Below, piece by piece: positions 7,384 through 15,773 of a DNA stretch of 23,958 bases. Position numbers and translations under genes: made by a program. The stretch spans positions 7,114 through 31,071 of the forward strand of contig DKFG01000278.1 of the NCBI GenBank assembly GCA_002452325.1. The letters run 5' to 3'. Positions within the stretch are counted from its first letter, which is position 1. Each line of letters begins with the position of its first letter. The notes beneath the pieces were generated by a model. It made no database searches. It had not been told where the DNA came from and was given only the letters and a program-made list of their open reading frames with translations. The stretch comes from Geobacter sp. UBA6802 (GTDB taxonomy: Bacteria > Desulfobacterota > Desulfuromonadia > Geobacterales > Pseudopelobacteraceae).

Positions 7384-8936
7384 CCGCACACGCCGACCTC
7401 AGACAGCTGGCAGAGCGCCTGGGCCTTCCTTTCCAGGAGCAGATCGACGATAGCCAAACCGATGACTCGCTGCGGGCAAGGCTGCCGCTCAGCTACGCCC
7501 GTTCCCGCTGCCTGCTGCCGTTGGCAGTGCAGGACGGACACCTGCTGCTGGCCCTGGGCAACCCCACCGATCTGCTGGCCCAGGATGAAGTGGCAAAACG
7601 GTACGGCCTGCCGGTACGTGGCCTGGTGGTGCCGCTGGAAGAGCTGCAGTCGGCCATCAACCGCCTCTACACCCGCACCGCCGGTACGGCCCGTGATGTG
7701 GTGGAGAACCTGGCAGCCGAAGACCTCTCCACCATTGCCACCGAACTGGCCCGTCCCCAGGATCTGCTGGACCTGACCGACGAGGCGCCGGTGATCCGGC
7801 TCCTGAACGCCATCCTGTTTCAGGCGGTCAAGGAACGGGCCAGCGACATCCATATTGAACCATATGAGCGAACCCTGGAGGTCCGCTTCAGGATCGACGG
7901 CATCCTGCACCTGAAGCTTGAACCGCCCCGCATGCTGCAAGAGGCGCTGGTATCGCGGGTCAAGATCATGGCCAACCTGAATATCGCTGAAAAGCGGCTG
8001 CCCCAGGATGGCCGGATGAAGGTGCTGGTGGGGGGGCATGAGGTGGATATCCGGGTCTCGGTGGTCCCCACCCAGTACGGTGAACGGACTGTGCTGCGTC
8101 TGCTGGATCGCAAGCAGGGGATCAAATCACTGGGGGAGATCGGCTTTTCAAACCGCGACACTGCCATCATGGAACGGCTTTTAGGCCGTACCAGCGGTAT
8201 CATTCTGGTAACCGGCCCCACCGGTTCCGGCAAGACTACCACCCTGTATGCTGCCCTCTCCCGTCTGAATCGTCAGGAAAAAAACATCATTACCATTGAA
8301 GACCCGATCGAATACCAGCTGTCCGGTGTGGGACAGATCCAGGTGCATGCCAAGATCGACCTGACCTTTGCAGCCGGGCTGCGGGCCGTGTTGCGTCAGG
8401 ACCCGGATATCATCATGGTGGGTGAGATCCGCGATGCCGAGACCGCCGAGATCGCCATGCAGGCCTCACTTACCGGCCACTTGGTGCTCTCCACCCTGCA
8501 TACCAACGATGCGGCCACTGCTGTAACCCGTCTGATCGACATGGGGATTGAGCCGTTCATGGTGGCCTCATCCCTGGCCGGCATCCTGGCCCAGCGGCTG
8601 GTCCGCACCATCTGCCCCCACTGTCGCGAGGCCTACCAGCCGGATCAGCAGCTGCCCGGTCTGCCTGAGACCCTCTACCGGGGCAGGGGCTGCGAGCACT
8701 GCAACGGCCAGGGCACCCAGGGGAGGACCGGCATCTATGAACTGCTGCCGGTTGATGCCGAGCTGTGCGGCATGATCACCCGCCGGGTCCCGGCCGGAGA
8801 GATCAAGACCTACGCCTTGAGTCGCGGTATGCGCACCCTGCGGGATGACGGCATGGCCAAGGTGGCCGCCGGTATCACCACCCTGGAAGAGGTCTTGCGG
8901 GTGACCCAGGAAGAGTATGCCGACCTACCGGTATAA
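7380..8936 (+). CDS. gspE: Type II secretion ATPase GspE
   Basis: A 518-residue cytoplasmic hexameric ATPase that powers pseudopilus assembly; it docks on GspL. The N-terminal T2SSE domain covers about 1-110. The ATPase core has Walker A GPTGSGKT (279-286), an Asp-box TIEDPIEYQ, a Walker B region IIMVGEIRDAETAEIA (344-359) and a His-box LVLSTLHTNDA. A four-cysteine zinc element (C412, C415, C438, C441) is characteristic of GspE/PilB and absent from retraction ATPases such as PilT. Linkage to gspD/gspF and length identify it as GspE and not PilB. ATG 7380 overlaps the gspD stop by four bases. The end overlaps gspF by 20 bases. Confidence 0.96.
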   Translation: MTAHADLRQLAERLGLPFQEQIDDSQTDDSLRARLPLSYARSRCLLPLAVQDGHLLLALGNPTDLLAQDEVAKRYGLPVRGLVVPLEELQSAINRLYTRTAGTARDVVENLAAEDLSTIATELARPQDLLDLTDEAPVIRLLNAILFQAVKERASDIHIEPYERTLEVRFRIDGILHLKLEPPRMLQEALVSRVKIMANLNIAEKRLPQDGRMKVLVGGHEVDIRVSVVPTQYGERTVLRLLDRKQGIKSLGEIGFSNRDTAIMERLLGRTSGIILVTGPTGSGKTTTLYAALSRLNRQEKNIITIEDPIEYQLSGVGQIQVHAKIDLTFAAGLRAVLRQDPDIIMVGEIRDAETAEIAMQASLTGHLVLSTLHTNDAATAVTRLIDMGIEPFMVASSLAGILAQRLVRTICPHCREAYQPDQQLPGLPETLYRGRGCEHCNGQGTQGRTGIYELLPVDAELCGMITRRVPAGEIKTYALSRGMRTLRDDGMAKVAAGITTLEEVLRVTQEEYADLPV

Positions 8937-10128
8937 GGGATACCGTGCCACCGGCGCCGCTGTCAGCGGCGCCCTTGAGGCAGACTCGCACCGGACCGCA
9001 CGAGAACAGCTGCGTCAGCAGGGGATACTGCCTGCAGAGCTGGCTGCGGCTGATCAGGAACCGGCGGCCGGCATCACCGGCCGTTTCAGGGGCCGGGTGC
9101 CGGTAGCAGAGCTTTCCCTGTTTACCCGACGCCTGGCAACGCTTACTGCGGCAGCGGTGCCGCTGCACGAGGCCCTGACCGCCCTGCACAGCCAGGAGCG
9201 CCAACCGTTCCTGAAAGGGGTGCTGGGCCGGGTCAAGGATCGTTTGGCCGAAGGGGCAACCCTGGCCCGTGCCCTGGGGGATGAGCCACGGGTGTTCAAA
9301 CAGAACTATGTGGCCATGGTGGCGGCTGGTGAGGCCGGGGGGGCGCTGGATGTCGTGCTGTTGCGGCTGGCCGATTTTCTGGAACGTCAGGAGGCGCTGC
9401 GGCGCACCGTGACCAGCGCCATGGCCTACCCGGTACTGATGGCCCTGGTGGGTGGTGGTGTGTTGCTGTTTCTGCTGACCTTTGTGATCCCCAAGATCAC
9501 CGGTATCTTTGCCGACAGCAAGGCCACCTTGCCGTTTCTGACCGTTGCCCTGCTGGCGGTCAGCCAGACCCTGCGCAAGGGCTGGTGGCTGCTGGCAGCG
9601 ATCGGCGCTGCCGGTGGCTGGATCTACAGCCGCCTGCTGCACAAACCGGCCTTTCTGGAGGCCCGTGACCGCTGGCTGGTACGGTTGCCGCTGATCGGCA
9701 ATCAACTGCAGACCCTGCTGCTGGCCCGCTTTGCCACAATACTGGCGCTGTTACTGGGAAGCGGCGTACCGCTGTTGCGTTCGCTGGAGATCTGTGGCGA
9801 TGCGGTGGTGAACCGGGCCTATCAGGCAGTGCTGCAGCAGGCCCGGACAGCAGTGGCGGAAGGGGGCAGCCTGTCGGCAACCCTGGGCAGTTCGCCGTTG
9901 TTTCCCCCGCTGCTGGTACACCTGATCAGTGTCGGCGAAAAGAGTGGCACCCTGGTTGAGAGCCTGGAGACGGCGGGACGGAGCTTTGAGCGGGAGTTTG
10001 AGTCATCAACCGCCCGTATGGTGGCCCTGTTGGAGCCGCTGATGATCCTGGCCATGGGGCTGGTGGTGGGGCTGGTGGTGATGGCGGTGCTGCTGCCGAT
10101 CTTTGAGCTCAATCAACTTATCAAATAA
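8917..10128 (+). CDS. gspF: Type II secretion inner-membrane platform protein GspF
   Basis: A 403-residue polytopic inner-membrane protein at the centre of the assembly platform. It starts with the family-typical PTYRYKGYRATG. Two T2SF domains (about 66-190 and 267-390) each have a helical cytoplasmic bundle leading to a membrane segment; helices are seen near 171-193, 221-241 and 370-394. The repeats share sequence: LFTRRLATLTAAAVPLHEAL in the first mirrors ARFATILALLLGSGVPLLRSL in the second, and MVAAGEAGGALD mirrors LISVGEKSGTLVE. It starts inside gspE (20-base overlap) after an AGGAAG ribosome-site-like sequence. A 17-base gap with a strong ribosome site separates it from gspG. Confidence 0.95.
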   Translation: MPTYRYKGYRATGAAVSGALEADSHRTAREQLRQQGILPAELAAADQEPAAGITGRFRGRVPVAELSLFTRRLATLTAAAVPLHEALTALHSQERQPFLKGVLGRVKDRLAEGATLARALGDEPRVFKQNYVAMVAAGEAGGALDVVLLRLADFLERQEALRRTVTSAMAYPVLMALVGGGVLLFLLTFVIPKITGIFADSKATLPFLTVALLAVSQTLRKGWWLLAAIGAAGGWIYSRLLHKPAFLEARDRWLVRLPLIGNQLQTLLLARFATILALLLGSGVPLLRSLEICGDAVVNRAYQAVLQQARTAVAEGGSLSATLGSSPLFPPLLVHLISVGEKSGTLVESLETAGRSFEREFESSTARMVALLEPLMILAMGLVVGLVVMAVLLPIFELNQLIK

Positions 10129-10132
10129 ATTC

Positions 10133-10138
10133 AGGAGG
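10133..10138 (+). promoter_or_regulatory. Strong ribosome binding site of gspG
   Basis: AGGAGG lies seven bases before ATG 10146, the best ribosome site in the gsp operon. gspG is also one of only three genes in the run (with gspD and gspL) that does not overlap its predecessor. This fits higher production of the major pseudopilin than of neighbouring platform proteins (inference). Confidence 0.7.
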
Positions 10139-10145
10139 ATTCTCT

Positions 10146-10589
10146 ATGTTTCAGCAGATACGCAACCGTCGCGGTTTTACCTTGATTGAGATCATGGTGG
10201 TGATCGTGATCCTGGCCGCCCTGGCCGCCCTGATCGGCCCCAAGATCATCGGACGATCCGATGATGCCAAACTGACCGACGCCAAGCTGCAGATCCGCAA
10301 CATGGAGACCGCTCTCAAGCTGTACAAGCTGGATAACGGTCTCTACCCCTCCACGGAACAGGGGCTGCAATCCCTGCTCACCAAGCCCACGGTCGGTATG
10401 ATCCCGAAAAACTGGCGTACCGGCGGATATCTGGAAAGCAAAAACCTGCCCAAAGACCCTTGGGGAACCGAGTTTATCTATCTGTCGCCGGGTGAGCATG
10501 GCGACTACGACCTCTGCTCGTTCGGTGCTGACGGGGTCAAGGGGGGCGAGGGACAGGGTGCGGACATCTGTAACTGGAACATCCAGTAG
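10146..10589 (+). CDS. gspG: Major pseudopilin GspG
   Basis: A 147-residue type IV-like prepilin, the main subunit of the T2SS pseudopilus. The leader MFQQIRNRRG is cut by prepilin peptidase before Phe11; the N-terminal helix begins FTLIEIMVVIVIL with the needed Glu at mature position 5. The globular part has the family features LYPSTEQGLQSLL, PKDPWG and a C-terminal calcium-loop region around SPGEHGDYDL and FGADG (126-130) with the ADI segment at 139-141. Unusually, two cysteines, Cys124 (DLCSF) and Cys142 (DICNW), flank the calcium loop where most relatives lack them, as far as I recall. They could form a disulfide, and the product is exported to the periplasm. The prepilin peptidase is not in this window. 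Confidence 0.96.
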   Translation: MFQQIRNRRGFTLIEIMVVIVILAALAALIGPKIIGRSDDAKLTDAKLQIRNMETALKLYKLDNGLYPSTEQGLQSLLTKPTVGMIPKNWRTGGYLESKNLPKDPWGTEFIYLSPGEHGDYDLCSFGADGVKGGEGQGADICNWNIQ

Positions 10590-11085
10590 CACGCAGGGGT
10601 TCACCCTGCTTGAACTGATGGTGGTACTGGTGATCCTGACCGGGGTGGCTGCCCTGGCACTGCCGCGCATAACGGCCCTGTTTGATAATGATGTCCGCGC
10701 CTCTGCCCGCACCACTGCCACACTGCTGCGATATCTTGAAGAACGGGCCATTGTCGGACGCACCTCCTACCGGCTGAAGGTTGATCTGAACGAACAGCAG
10801 ATCAGGGTGGTGCAGCTTTCCGGACTGGGAGAAGAGCAGTCTCCGGACGATCCCTTTCTGGCCCGTAATCCGCTCAGCGGCGCAACCCGGATTGCTGATC
10901 TGACCAGCGCGCGGCTGGGCAGGGTAACCAGCGGCACCGTAAGCATCCCCTACGGACCGGGCGGTCTGGCAGAGCCGCTGGTGCTGCGGCTGGGTGAGAC
11001 AAACGGCAGACAGTACACGGTACAGGCCCTGCCGGTCAACGGTTCGGTCAAGGTGGCGGAAGGCTGGCTGGAGTCGATTCAATGA
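10558..11085 (+). CDS. gspH: Minor pseudopilin GspH
   Basis: A prepilin-like protein of about 175 residues and a minor component of the pseudopilus tip. The cleavage site is STQG before FTLLELMVVLVILTG, with Glu at mature position 5. After the helix comes a beta-rich GspH/FimT-type domain (LRYLEERAIVGRTSYRLKVDL). I chose GTG 10558 because GAGG at 10548-10551 is six bases upstream and it gives a 14-residue leader. An in-frame GTG at 10525 and an ATG at 10492 would give longer leaders. The gene begins inside gspG in another frame (32-base overlap with this start). Size, Glu5 and position after gspG support GspH. Confidence 0.88.
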   Translation: MRTSVTGTSSSTQGFTLLELMVVLVILTGVAALALPRITALFDNDVRASARTTATLLRYLEERAIVGRTSYRLKVDLNEQQIRVVQLSGLGEEQSPDDPFLARNPLSGATRIADLTSARLGRVTSGTVSIPYGPGGLAEPLVLRLGETNGRQYTVQALPVNGSVKVAEGWLESIQ

Positions 11086-11426
11086 GCAGAAAAACCTGCG
11101 GCTTCACCCTGCTTGAGGTGCTGATTGCCCTGGCCATCCTGGCCGGTGTGATCACCACGGTGGTGGTCAGCTTCAACCGCCACCTCTCCCTGGCAACGGA
11201 AGACCGCGAAACCACCACGGCCCTGCTGTTGGCGCGGGCTAAACTGGATCAGCCGGATTTTTTGACCACAACCACCTCAAGCGGAAACTTTGCCCCTGAC
11301 TTTCCGGAGTTTGTCTGGAAGCGGGAGGAGACCGTGTCCGAGATCCCTACCCTGAAGCGTTATCAGCTGACCGTTTCCTGGAACGAGGGTCGGCGATCCT
11401 TACAGCTGGTGCTCTATGGCAACTGA
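11082..11426 (+). CDS. gspI: Minor pseudopilin GspI
   Basis: A 114-residue minor pseudopilin that in other systems forms the tip complex with GspJ and GspK. The short leader MSRKTCG precedes FTLLEVLIALAILAGVITTVV, with Glu at mature position 5. The remaining beta-strand domain is short (ending LQLVLYGN), as is usual for GspI. It has a Cys just before the cleavage Gly. ATG 11082 overlaps the gspH stop by four bases, and gspJ starts 11 bases before this gene ends. Confidence 0.9.
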   Translation: MSRKTCGFTLLEVLIALAILAGVITTVVVSFNRHLSLATEDRETTTALLLARAKLDQPDFLTTTTSSGNFAPDFPEFVWKREETVSEIPTLKRYQLTVSWNEGRRSLQLVLYGN

Positions 11427-12024
11427 CCGGGCAGGCTTCACCCTGCTTGAGCTGCTGGTGGCACTGGCCATCGCGTCGGTAGTCCTGCTGACGATTACCG
11501 GCACCCTGTTCTCGCTCAACCGCGCCCATGATCAAGTGGGAGACCGGATGCAGCAGCAGCGCGCCCTGCGCAACAGCCTCGATCTGTTGCGCCGCGAGCT
11601 CTCTTCAATGCTGTACCGCGCTGATGACAAACAGCTGCGTCTACAGGTACAGGATCGTGATTTTTACGGCAAGTCGGCCTCCATCCTCAGCCTGGCCACC
11701 CTGGCTCCTCCGCTGGATGGTGAGGCCTCAGACCAGCTGCTGGTGCGCTACCAGCCTGAAGAACAGGGACAACAGATCAGGCTGACCCGCACCAGCCGTG
11801 ACTATTTTCTGCTGGATTCCGTTGAGACCGTCGCCTACCCGCTGCTTGAGCAGCTGGAGGGATTTCTGGTTGAATGTTATGACGGCAGCACCTGGGTGCG
11901 CACCTGGGATACCGAGCTGACCAGACGGCTGCCAAAACAGGTACGAGTAACGATTTCACTGCAGGAAAGCGGCAAGACCGTCAGCTTCCAGATCCTTGCC
12001 GTACCGAGGATTGAGTCGTTATGA
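11416..12024 (+). CDS. gspJ: Minor pseudopilin GspJ
   Basis: A 202-residue minor pseudopilin of the tip complex. The leader MATDRAG precedes FTLLELLVALAIASVVLLTI, with Glu at mature position 5. A typical GspJ segment QQRALRNSLDLLRRELSSML follows the helix, then a long beta-rich domain. Relative to GspI it is larger, as expected. It overlaps gspI by 11 bases and its stop overlaps the gspK start by four (ATGA), so the tip-complex genes I-J-K are tightly coupled. Confidence 0.91.
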   Translation: MATDRAGFTLLELLVALAIASVVLLTITGTLFSLNRAHDQVGDRMQQQRALRNSLDLLRRELSSMLYRADDKQLRLQVQDRDFYGKSASILSLATLAPPLDGEASDQLLVRYQPEEQGQQIRLTRTSRDYFLLDSVETVAYPLLEQLEGFLVECYDGSTWVRTWDTELTRRLPKQVRVTISLQESGKTVSFQILAVPRIESL

Positions 12025-12953
12025 ACCGGCAAGGCGGTTTTGTCCTGGTGATCGTACTGGTGGCGGTGGCGCTCTTAGTCAGCCTGGTCACGGTCTTTAT
12101 CAGCGAGGTCTACCTTGAGGTCGGCTCAACCCGTGCAAGCCTTGAAAGCACCCAGGGCAGCCTGTACGCCACTGCAGGGATCGCCGGGGCACGGCGTCTG
12201 CTGGGTACGGAGCTGAACGACCGTTCTTACAGCTCGCTGAACGACACCTGGGCCGCACCGCTCATGATCCCTGACCCCCAGGGGCAGGGGGCGCTGCGGA
12301 TCACCATTGTTGAAGAAAACAGCAAGCTGAACCTGAACGCCATCGCCCTTCCCAACGGCACCCTGAACCAGGGCTACTACGAGATCGGCCAGCGGCTGTT
12401 CAGGGTGTTGAAACTGCCGCTGGATCCCCTTGATGCAGTTGCAGACTGGGTTGATGAAGGCGACACCCCCCATCCCGGCGGTGCCGAGATCGGCTGGTAC
12501 CAGGGGCTGAAGCAGCCCTACCGACCGCGTAACAAGCCGCTGCTGACCCTTGAGGAGCTGAAACGGGTGAAAGGCATGGCAGAACTGTTTACCGCTGTCA
12601 GCCCGTTTGTAACGGTATACGGCGATATGCCAGCCGGTGCGCCGGCAGCACCGATCAACATCAACACCGCCTCAAAAGAGCTGCTGATGGCGCTGGATGA
12701 CCGGATGAACGAGTCCCTTGCCCAACGGATCATCGACCACCGCAAGGAAACGCCGTTCAGACACCCGGCAGAGCTGGGGCAGGTGCCGGGTATGGCGCAG
12801 ATCACCACCGGCCTTTTGACCAGAATCAGTACCAAGGGCAGCGTCTTCAGAATCAGGTCTGAGGGGATGATGAACAACGTGGTCCGCGGGATTGAAGCGG
12901 TTGTCCGGCTTAACGGCTCTAACGCGTCAGTGCTTTACTGGCGCGAATACTGA
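12021..12953 (+). CDS. gspK: Minor pseudopilin GspK
   Basis: A 310-residue large minor pseudopilin that caps the pseudopilus. The leader MNRQGG precedes FVLVIVLVAVALLVSLVTV. Mature position 5 is Ile, not Glu, which is the known GspK peculiarity linked to its place at the tip. The inserted helical domain contains DWVDEGDTPHPGGAE and APININTASKELLMAL, a helix-hairpin-helix-like (SAM-like) element common to GspK, followed by FRHPAELGQVPGM. A 16-base gap separates it from gspL, where a fresh ribosome site appears. Confidence 0.93.
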   Translation: MNRQGGFVLVIVLVAVALLVSLVTVFISEVYLEVGSTRASLESTQGSLYATAGIAGARRLLGTELNDRSYSSLNDTWAAPLMIPDPQGQGALRITIVEENSKLNLNAIALPNGTLNQGYYEIGQRLFRVLKLPLDPLDAVADWVDEGDTPHPGGAEIGWYQGLKQPYRPRNKPLLTLEELKRVKGMAELFTAVSPFVTVYGDMPAGAPAAPININTASKELLMALDDRMNESLAQRIIDHRKETPFRHPAELGQVPGMAQITTGLLTRISTKGSVFRIRSEGMMNNVVRGIEAVVRLNGSNASVLYWREY

Positions 12954-12969
12954 AAACAGGTAGTCTCCC

Positions 12970-14262
12970 ATGCTCATACAGATCATTCAGCTTACTGCCC
13001 GACAGGCAACCTGTGCCCGGTTCAGACGTTCAGGTTCGCGCCTGACCCCGATCTTCGGCGTCAGGTTCGACTACACGGCGTTTGATGAACTGCCGGTGCT
13101 GCTGCAGGAACAGCTGCCCGACTGCAGCGATGAACTGCATACGATCCTGGCGCTCCCCCCTGCCCTGCTCTCACTGCGGGAGCTGCAGCTACCAATCAGT
13201 GACCGCGCAAAGCTGAGGGCGATACTGCCCCTTGAACTGAGCAGCGACACTGCCGAAGAGGGGGCTGAACCGGCCTGCGATGCCGTGATGCTGGGTGAAG
13301 GCTCCCAGCTTGCTGGCTGGGTCCCCCGTCAGACGGTTGAGGAGCTGATCGCGCTGCTGTCCAGCTGCGGTCTGGAGCCTGAGGTGGTAACCTGCCATCC
13401 CCTGGCCTGGCACCTGCTGCAGCTGCCTGATCAGCAACCAACGGTGGTGCTGGACACTGAGGCGCTGTCAATTGTTGAGCAGGGCCGGCTGCTGTTCTGC
13501 CGTTTTATGGACACCAGCGACCATGTTGCCGTGTCGCGTACCCTGGCCGCAGTGGAACTTGCCCGGTCAATCACCACCCATGCCTGTTATTGTCTTGATA
13601 CCGAACAGCAGGCTGACCAGCTCCCGCTGCAGCTGCCGCCTGAACTGGCAGAGCTGCCGTCACAGGGGGATCTGCCTCCCCAGGCCCTGCTCTCCCCACT
13701 GGCCCTGGCACGGGCCTACTGCAGCGGTGAGATCTTTAACCTGCGTAACGGCGCCCTGGCCTGGAGCGGCGCCAGATCCCGACTGATCCGCCAGTTTCGG
13801 GTGCCACTGGTGCTGGGGATACTGACCCTGTGTACCCTGTTTGCCGAGGCCGGTCTGCGCTGGTACCTGCTCAACCGCGATCTGGGTGAGATCAACCGCT
13901 CCATAACCGCCATCTACAAAGGGGCCTTCCCAAGCCGGGCCAAGGCGGTTGATGAAATCGGCGAATTCAGGTCGGAGATCAAACGTCTGCGCTCTGCCGG
14001 AGGGGGGAACGGCGAGCTGCTGGCCTTTCTGCAACTGCTGGCCCAGGCCAAGGATGATCAGATTACGGCCATCAGCGAGGTTGAGTACGATACGGAACGG
14101 TTCCGCCTGAAAGGGGATAGCCGCAGTACACCGGCCGTAACCACTCTGGGGCGCAGCCTGACCGCTGCCGGCTGGACCGTGGATCAGCCGGAACTTACCA
14201 GCCGCCCTGACGGCACCACCCTGTTTGTAGTGAAGGGGCAACGGGAGGGCACACGCAAATGA
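12970..14262 (+). CDS. gspL: Type II secretion platform protein GspL
   Basis: A 430-residue bitopic inner-membrane protein. Its cytoplasmic actin-like region (about 1-270) recruits the GspE ATPase; one membrane helix (about 278-300, VPLVLGILTLCTLFAEAGL) leads to a periplasmic ferredoxin-like domain (about 345-425) that pairs with GspM. Family marks include LPPALLSLRELQLP, a GWVPRQTVEELIALL stretch and the pre-membrane NLRNGALAW. AGGTAG lies six bases before ATG 12970. The stop overlaps the gspM start (ATGA). Sequence identity to well-studied GspL is clearly low, so the call rests on topology, short motifs and position. Confidence 0.9.
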   Translation: MLIQIIQLTARQATCARFRRSGSRLTPIFGVRFDYTAFDELPVLLQEQLPDCSDELHTILALPPALLSLRELQLPISDRAKLRAILPLELSSDTAEEGAEPACDAVMLGEGSQLAGWVPRQTVEELIALLSSCGLEPEVVTCHPLAWHLLQLPDQQPTVVLDTEALSIVEQGRLLFCRFMDTSDHVAVSRTLAAVELARSITTHACYCLDTEQQADQLPLQLPPELAELPSQGDLPPQALLSPLALARAYCSGEIFNLRNGALAWSGARSRLIRQFRVPLVLGILTLCTLFAEAGLRWYLLNRDLGEINRSITAIYKGAFPSRAKAVDEIGEFRSEIKRLRSAGGGNGELLAFLQLLAQAKDDQITAISEVEYDTERFRLKGDSRSTPAVTTLGRSLTAAGWTVDQPELTSRPDGTTLFVVKGQREGTRK

Positions 14263-14822
14263 AGGTATATACCGACCTGAAGGAACGTTTTCTTTCCCTG
14301 GCGCCTGAAACCAGACGACTACTGCTCTACCTGATTGCAGCGGTACTGGTGCTGCTGGCAGCCTACAGCAGCCTGCACAGTCACCTGTCTGCCCTGGCCA
14401 AGAAAAAGCAGGCCCGTGAACAAACATTACAGGAGCTGCTGGTGCTGCAGCAACGCCATCGAGAGGCAGCTGCCGATGCGCAGCGGCTGACCAACCGGGT
14501 GGCTGCCGTTACCCCCGGCGATACCCCGGCGCTGATTGTTGAACAGCTTGGCATGGTGCCCAGAGGCGGTATCCAGTCAAAACCGCTGCCACGTCAAGAG
14601 CTGGGCAGTCTGATTGAAGAAGGGGCAGAACTGACCCTTTCCGGGCTTTCCCTGAACGAGACCGTCAACCTGCTGTACCGGATCGAGCAGGGTGCCAAAC
14701 CGCTGGCAATCCGCAAAGGGCTGTTGCGCAGCCGTTTCAACGATCCCTCACGGCTTGATCTGACCCTGCAGCTGGCCCTGTTCAGGACAGCCGGCGCATC
14801 CACCCAAACGGAAGAACCGTGA
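14259..14822 (+). CDS. gspM: Type II secretion platform protein GspM
   Basis: A 187-residue bitopic inner-membrane protein and partner of GspL and GspC in the platform. The pattern is a short cytoplasmic start with FLSLAPETRRLLLYL, a membrane helix (about 20-38), a coiled-coil region (about 40-85, rich in Lys/Glu/Gln), and a C-terminal ferredoxin-like domain (about 110-180) with LSGLSLNETVNLLYRIEQG. It overlaps gspL and gspN by four bases each. GspM is poorly conserved, so order and topology carry the call. It resembles PilO in build, but PilO is encoded elsewhere in this window. Confidence 0.88.
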   Translation: MKVYTDLKERFLSLAPETRRLLLYLIAAVLVLLAAYSSLHSHLSALAKKKQAREQTLQELLVLQQRHREAAADAQRLTNRVAAVTPGDTPALIVEQLGMVPRGGIQSKPLPRQELGSLIEEGAELTLSGLSLNETVNLLYRIEQGAKPLAIRKGLLRSRFNDPSRLDLTLQLALFRTAGASTQTEEP

Positions 14823-15667
14823 ACCGCCCTGCCCGCCTGGCCGCAGCTATCGGCAGTATCCTGACTGCCCTGCTGCTACTGCCCTGGCTAACCACCTGCT
14901 TTATCCCTGATGCGATCCTGCTTGATGCTGTCAACCGGCAGCTGGCCCCCCATGGCATATCCCTGCAGGCTACACAGCTGGGCCGGCCGTTTCCGCTGGG
15001 GCTCAGCACAACCGGGCTGACCCTGACCGACAGCAGCCAGACCTGGCTGCAGCTTGATCAGCTCCGTGTGCGGCTCAAGCCCTCTTCACTGCTCCTGGGG
15101 CGGCTGACCCTTGCAATCAATGCGCGGGTGGGTAGCGGGAATGCCGTCGGCAGCTACACCGTCTGGCCCCGCCCAAACGGACAGCTGGCAATCAGCAACC
15201 TTGATCTGGCAACACTCCCGCTGCTGGCCAGCTCAAGCGGCGGAACTATCAAAGGATTGGCACGGCTGGATCTGCATCTGCAACAGCCGGATAAAAAAGC
15301 TGTACTTACCGGCGCGGCACAGCTGCAGATTCGTGATGTAGAACTGCGTGACATCAAACTGAGCGGCATGCAGCTGCCTGATGTCAGCTGCCCCGAACTG
15401 CGCGGCCTGCTGAAACTGCAAGGCCAGACTATCACAGTTGATAATCTGGCCCTGCAGGGTAACGGTATCTATCTTCGGCTGGGCGGCACTCTGCCGTTGG
15501 CTGCCACCGCCCCTCTGAACCTGCAGCTTGAACTGCTGCCCACTGCCGAATTTCTGGATCAGCAGAAATCACTCTTCCTGATCATGCTTCCCTACCAGCA
15601 AAGCCCCGGCGCCTATCGGATCAGGATCGGCGGCACCCTGGGCAGCCCGCAGCTGCTGGGACGATAG
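14819..15667 (+). CDS. gspN: Type II secretion protein GspN
   Basis: A 282-residue protein with one N-terminal membrane anchor (about 8-28) and a long periplasmic region of repeating beta-strand elements (LGRLTLAINARVG, LRGLLKLQGQTITVDNLALQG, SPGAYRIRIGGTLGSPQLLGR). The last motif, a GTLGxPxL end, is typical of GspN and of AsmA-like bridge proteins. GspN is an accessory T2SS component found in only some systems; its role is not settled. It starts with GTG 14819, which overlaps the gspM stop, and is the last gene of the operon. No convincing intrinsic terminator follows its TAG at 15665-15667. Confidence 0.88.
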   Translation: MNRPARLAAAIGSILTALLLLPWLTTCFIPDAILLDAVNRQLAPHGISLQATQLGRPFPLGLSTTGLTLTDSSQTWLQLDQLRVRLKPSSLLLGRLTLAINARVGSGNAVGSYTVWPRPNGQLAISNLDLATLPLLASSSGGTIKGLARLDLHLQQPDKKAVLTGAAQLQIRDVELRDIKLSGMQLPDVSCPELRGLLKLQGQTITVDNLALQGNGIYLRLGGTLPLAATAPLNLQLELLPTAEFLDQQKSLFLIMLPYQQSPGAYRIRIGGTLGSPQLLGR

Positions 15668-15689
15668 CGGCTTTTTATAATTAGCGCCG

Positions 15690-15749
15690 ATCTTCCGCCA
15701 GATCATCAATCGTTTCCTCTCCCTGAGGGAGAAGGGTAAAGCGGAAGAT
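15690..15749. repeat. Nested inverted repeat with CCCTGAGGG-type hairpin in the convergent gap
   Basis: An outer inverted repeat ATCTTCCGC (15690-15698) / GCGGAAGAT (15741-15749) encloses a hairpin TCTCCC-TGA-GGGAGA (15718-15732), whose stem extends by CC/GG and TTT/AAA with small bulges. The core resembles the widespread CCCTCTCCC/GGGAGAGGG palindromes of intergenic repeats in proteobacteria. It sits between the converging gsp operon and the pil-linked genes and could act as a two-way transcription barrier, although no T-run directly follows on either strand. Confidence 0.55.
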
Positions 15750-15773
15750 TGACGTTAATCAGATTTGTTTTTA

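Noticed and set aside
7005..8039. Long open frame (344 codons) on the minus strand opposite gspD/gspE
   Set aside because: It lies wholly antisense to well-conserved secretin and ATPase genes, its protein has low-complexity His/Gln-rich composition typical of GC-rich shadow frames, and it has no recognisable domain.
8875..9705. Minus-strand frame of 276 codons opposite gspF
   Set aside because: Antisense shadow of GspF; Gln/His/Gly-rich, without a domain or a sensible start context.
13660..14427. Minus-strand frame of 255 codons opposite gspL/gspM
   Set aside because: It spans two real overlapping genes on the other strand and shows only Gly/Gln-rich composition.
15645..15676. CCCGCAGCTGCTGGG followed by CTTTTT as a terminator of the gsp operon
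   Set aside because: The palindrome leaves almost no loop, contains a bulge, lies inside the gspN coding end and is separated from the T-run by about 10 bases.
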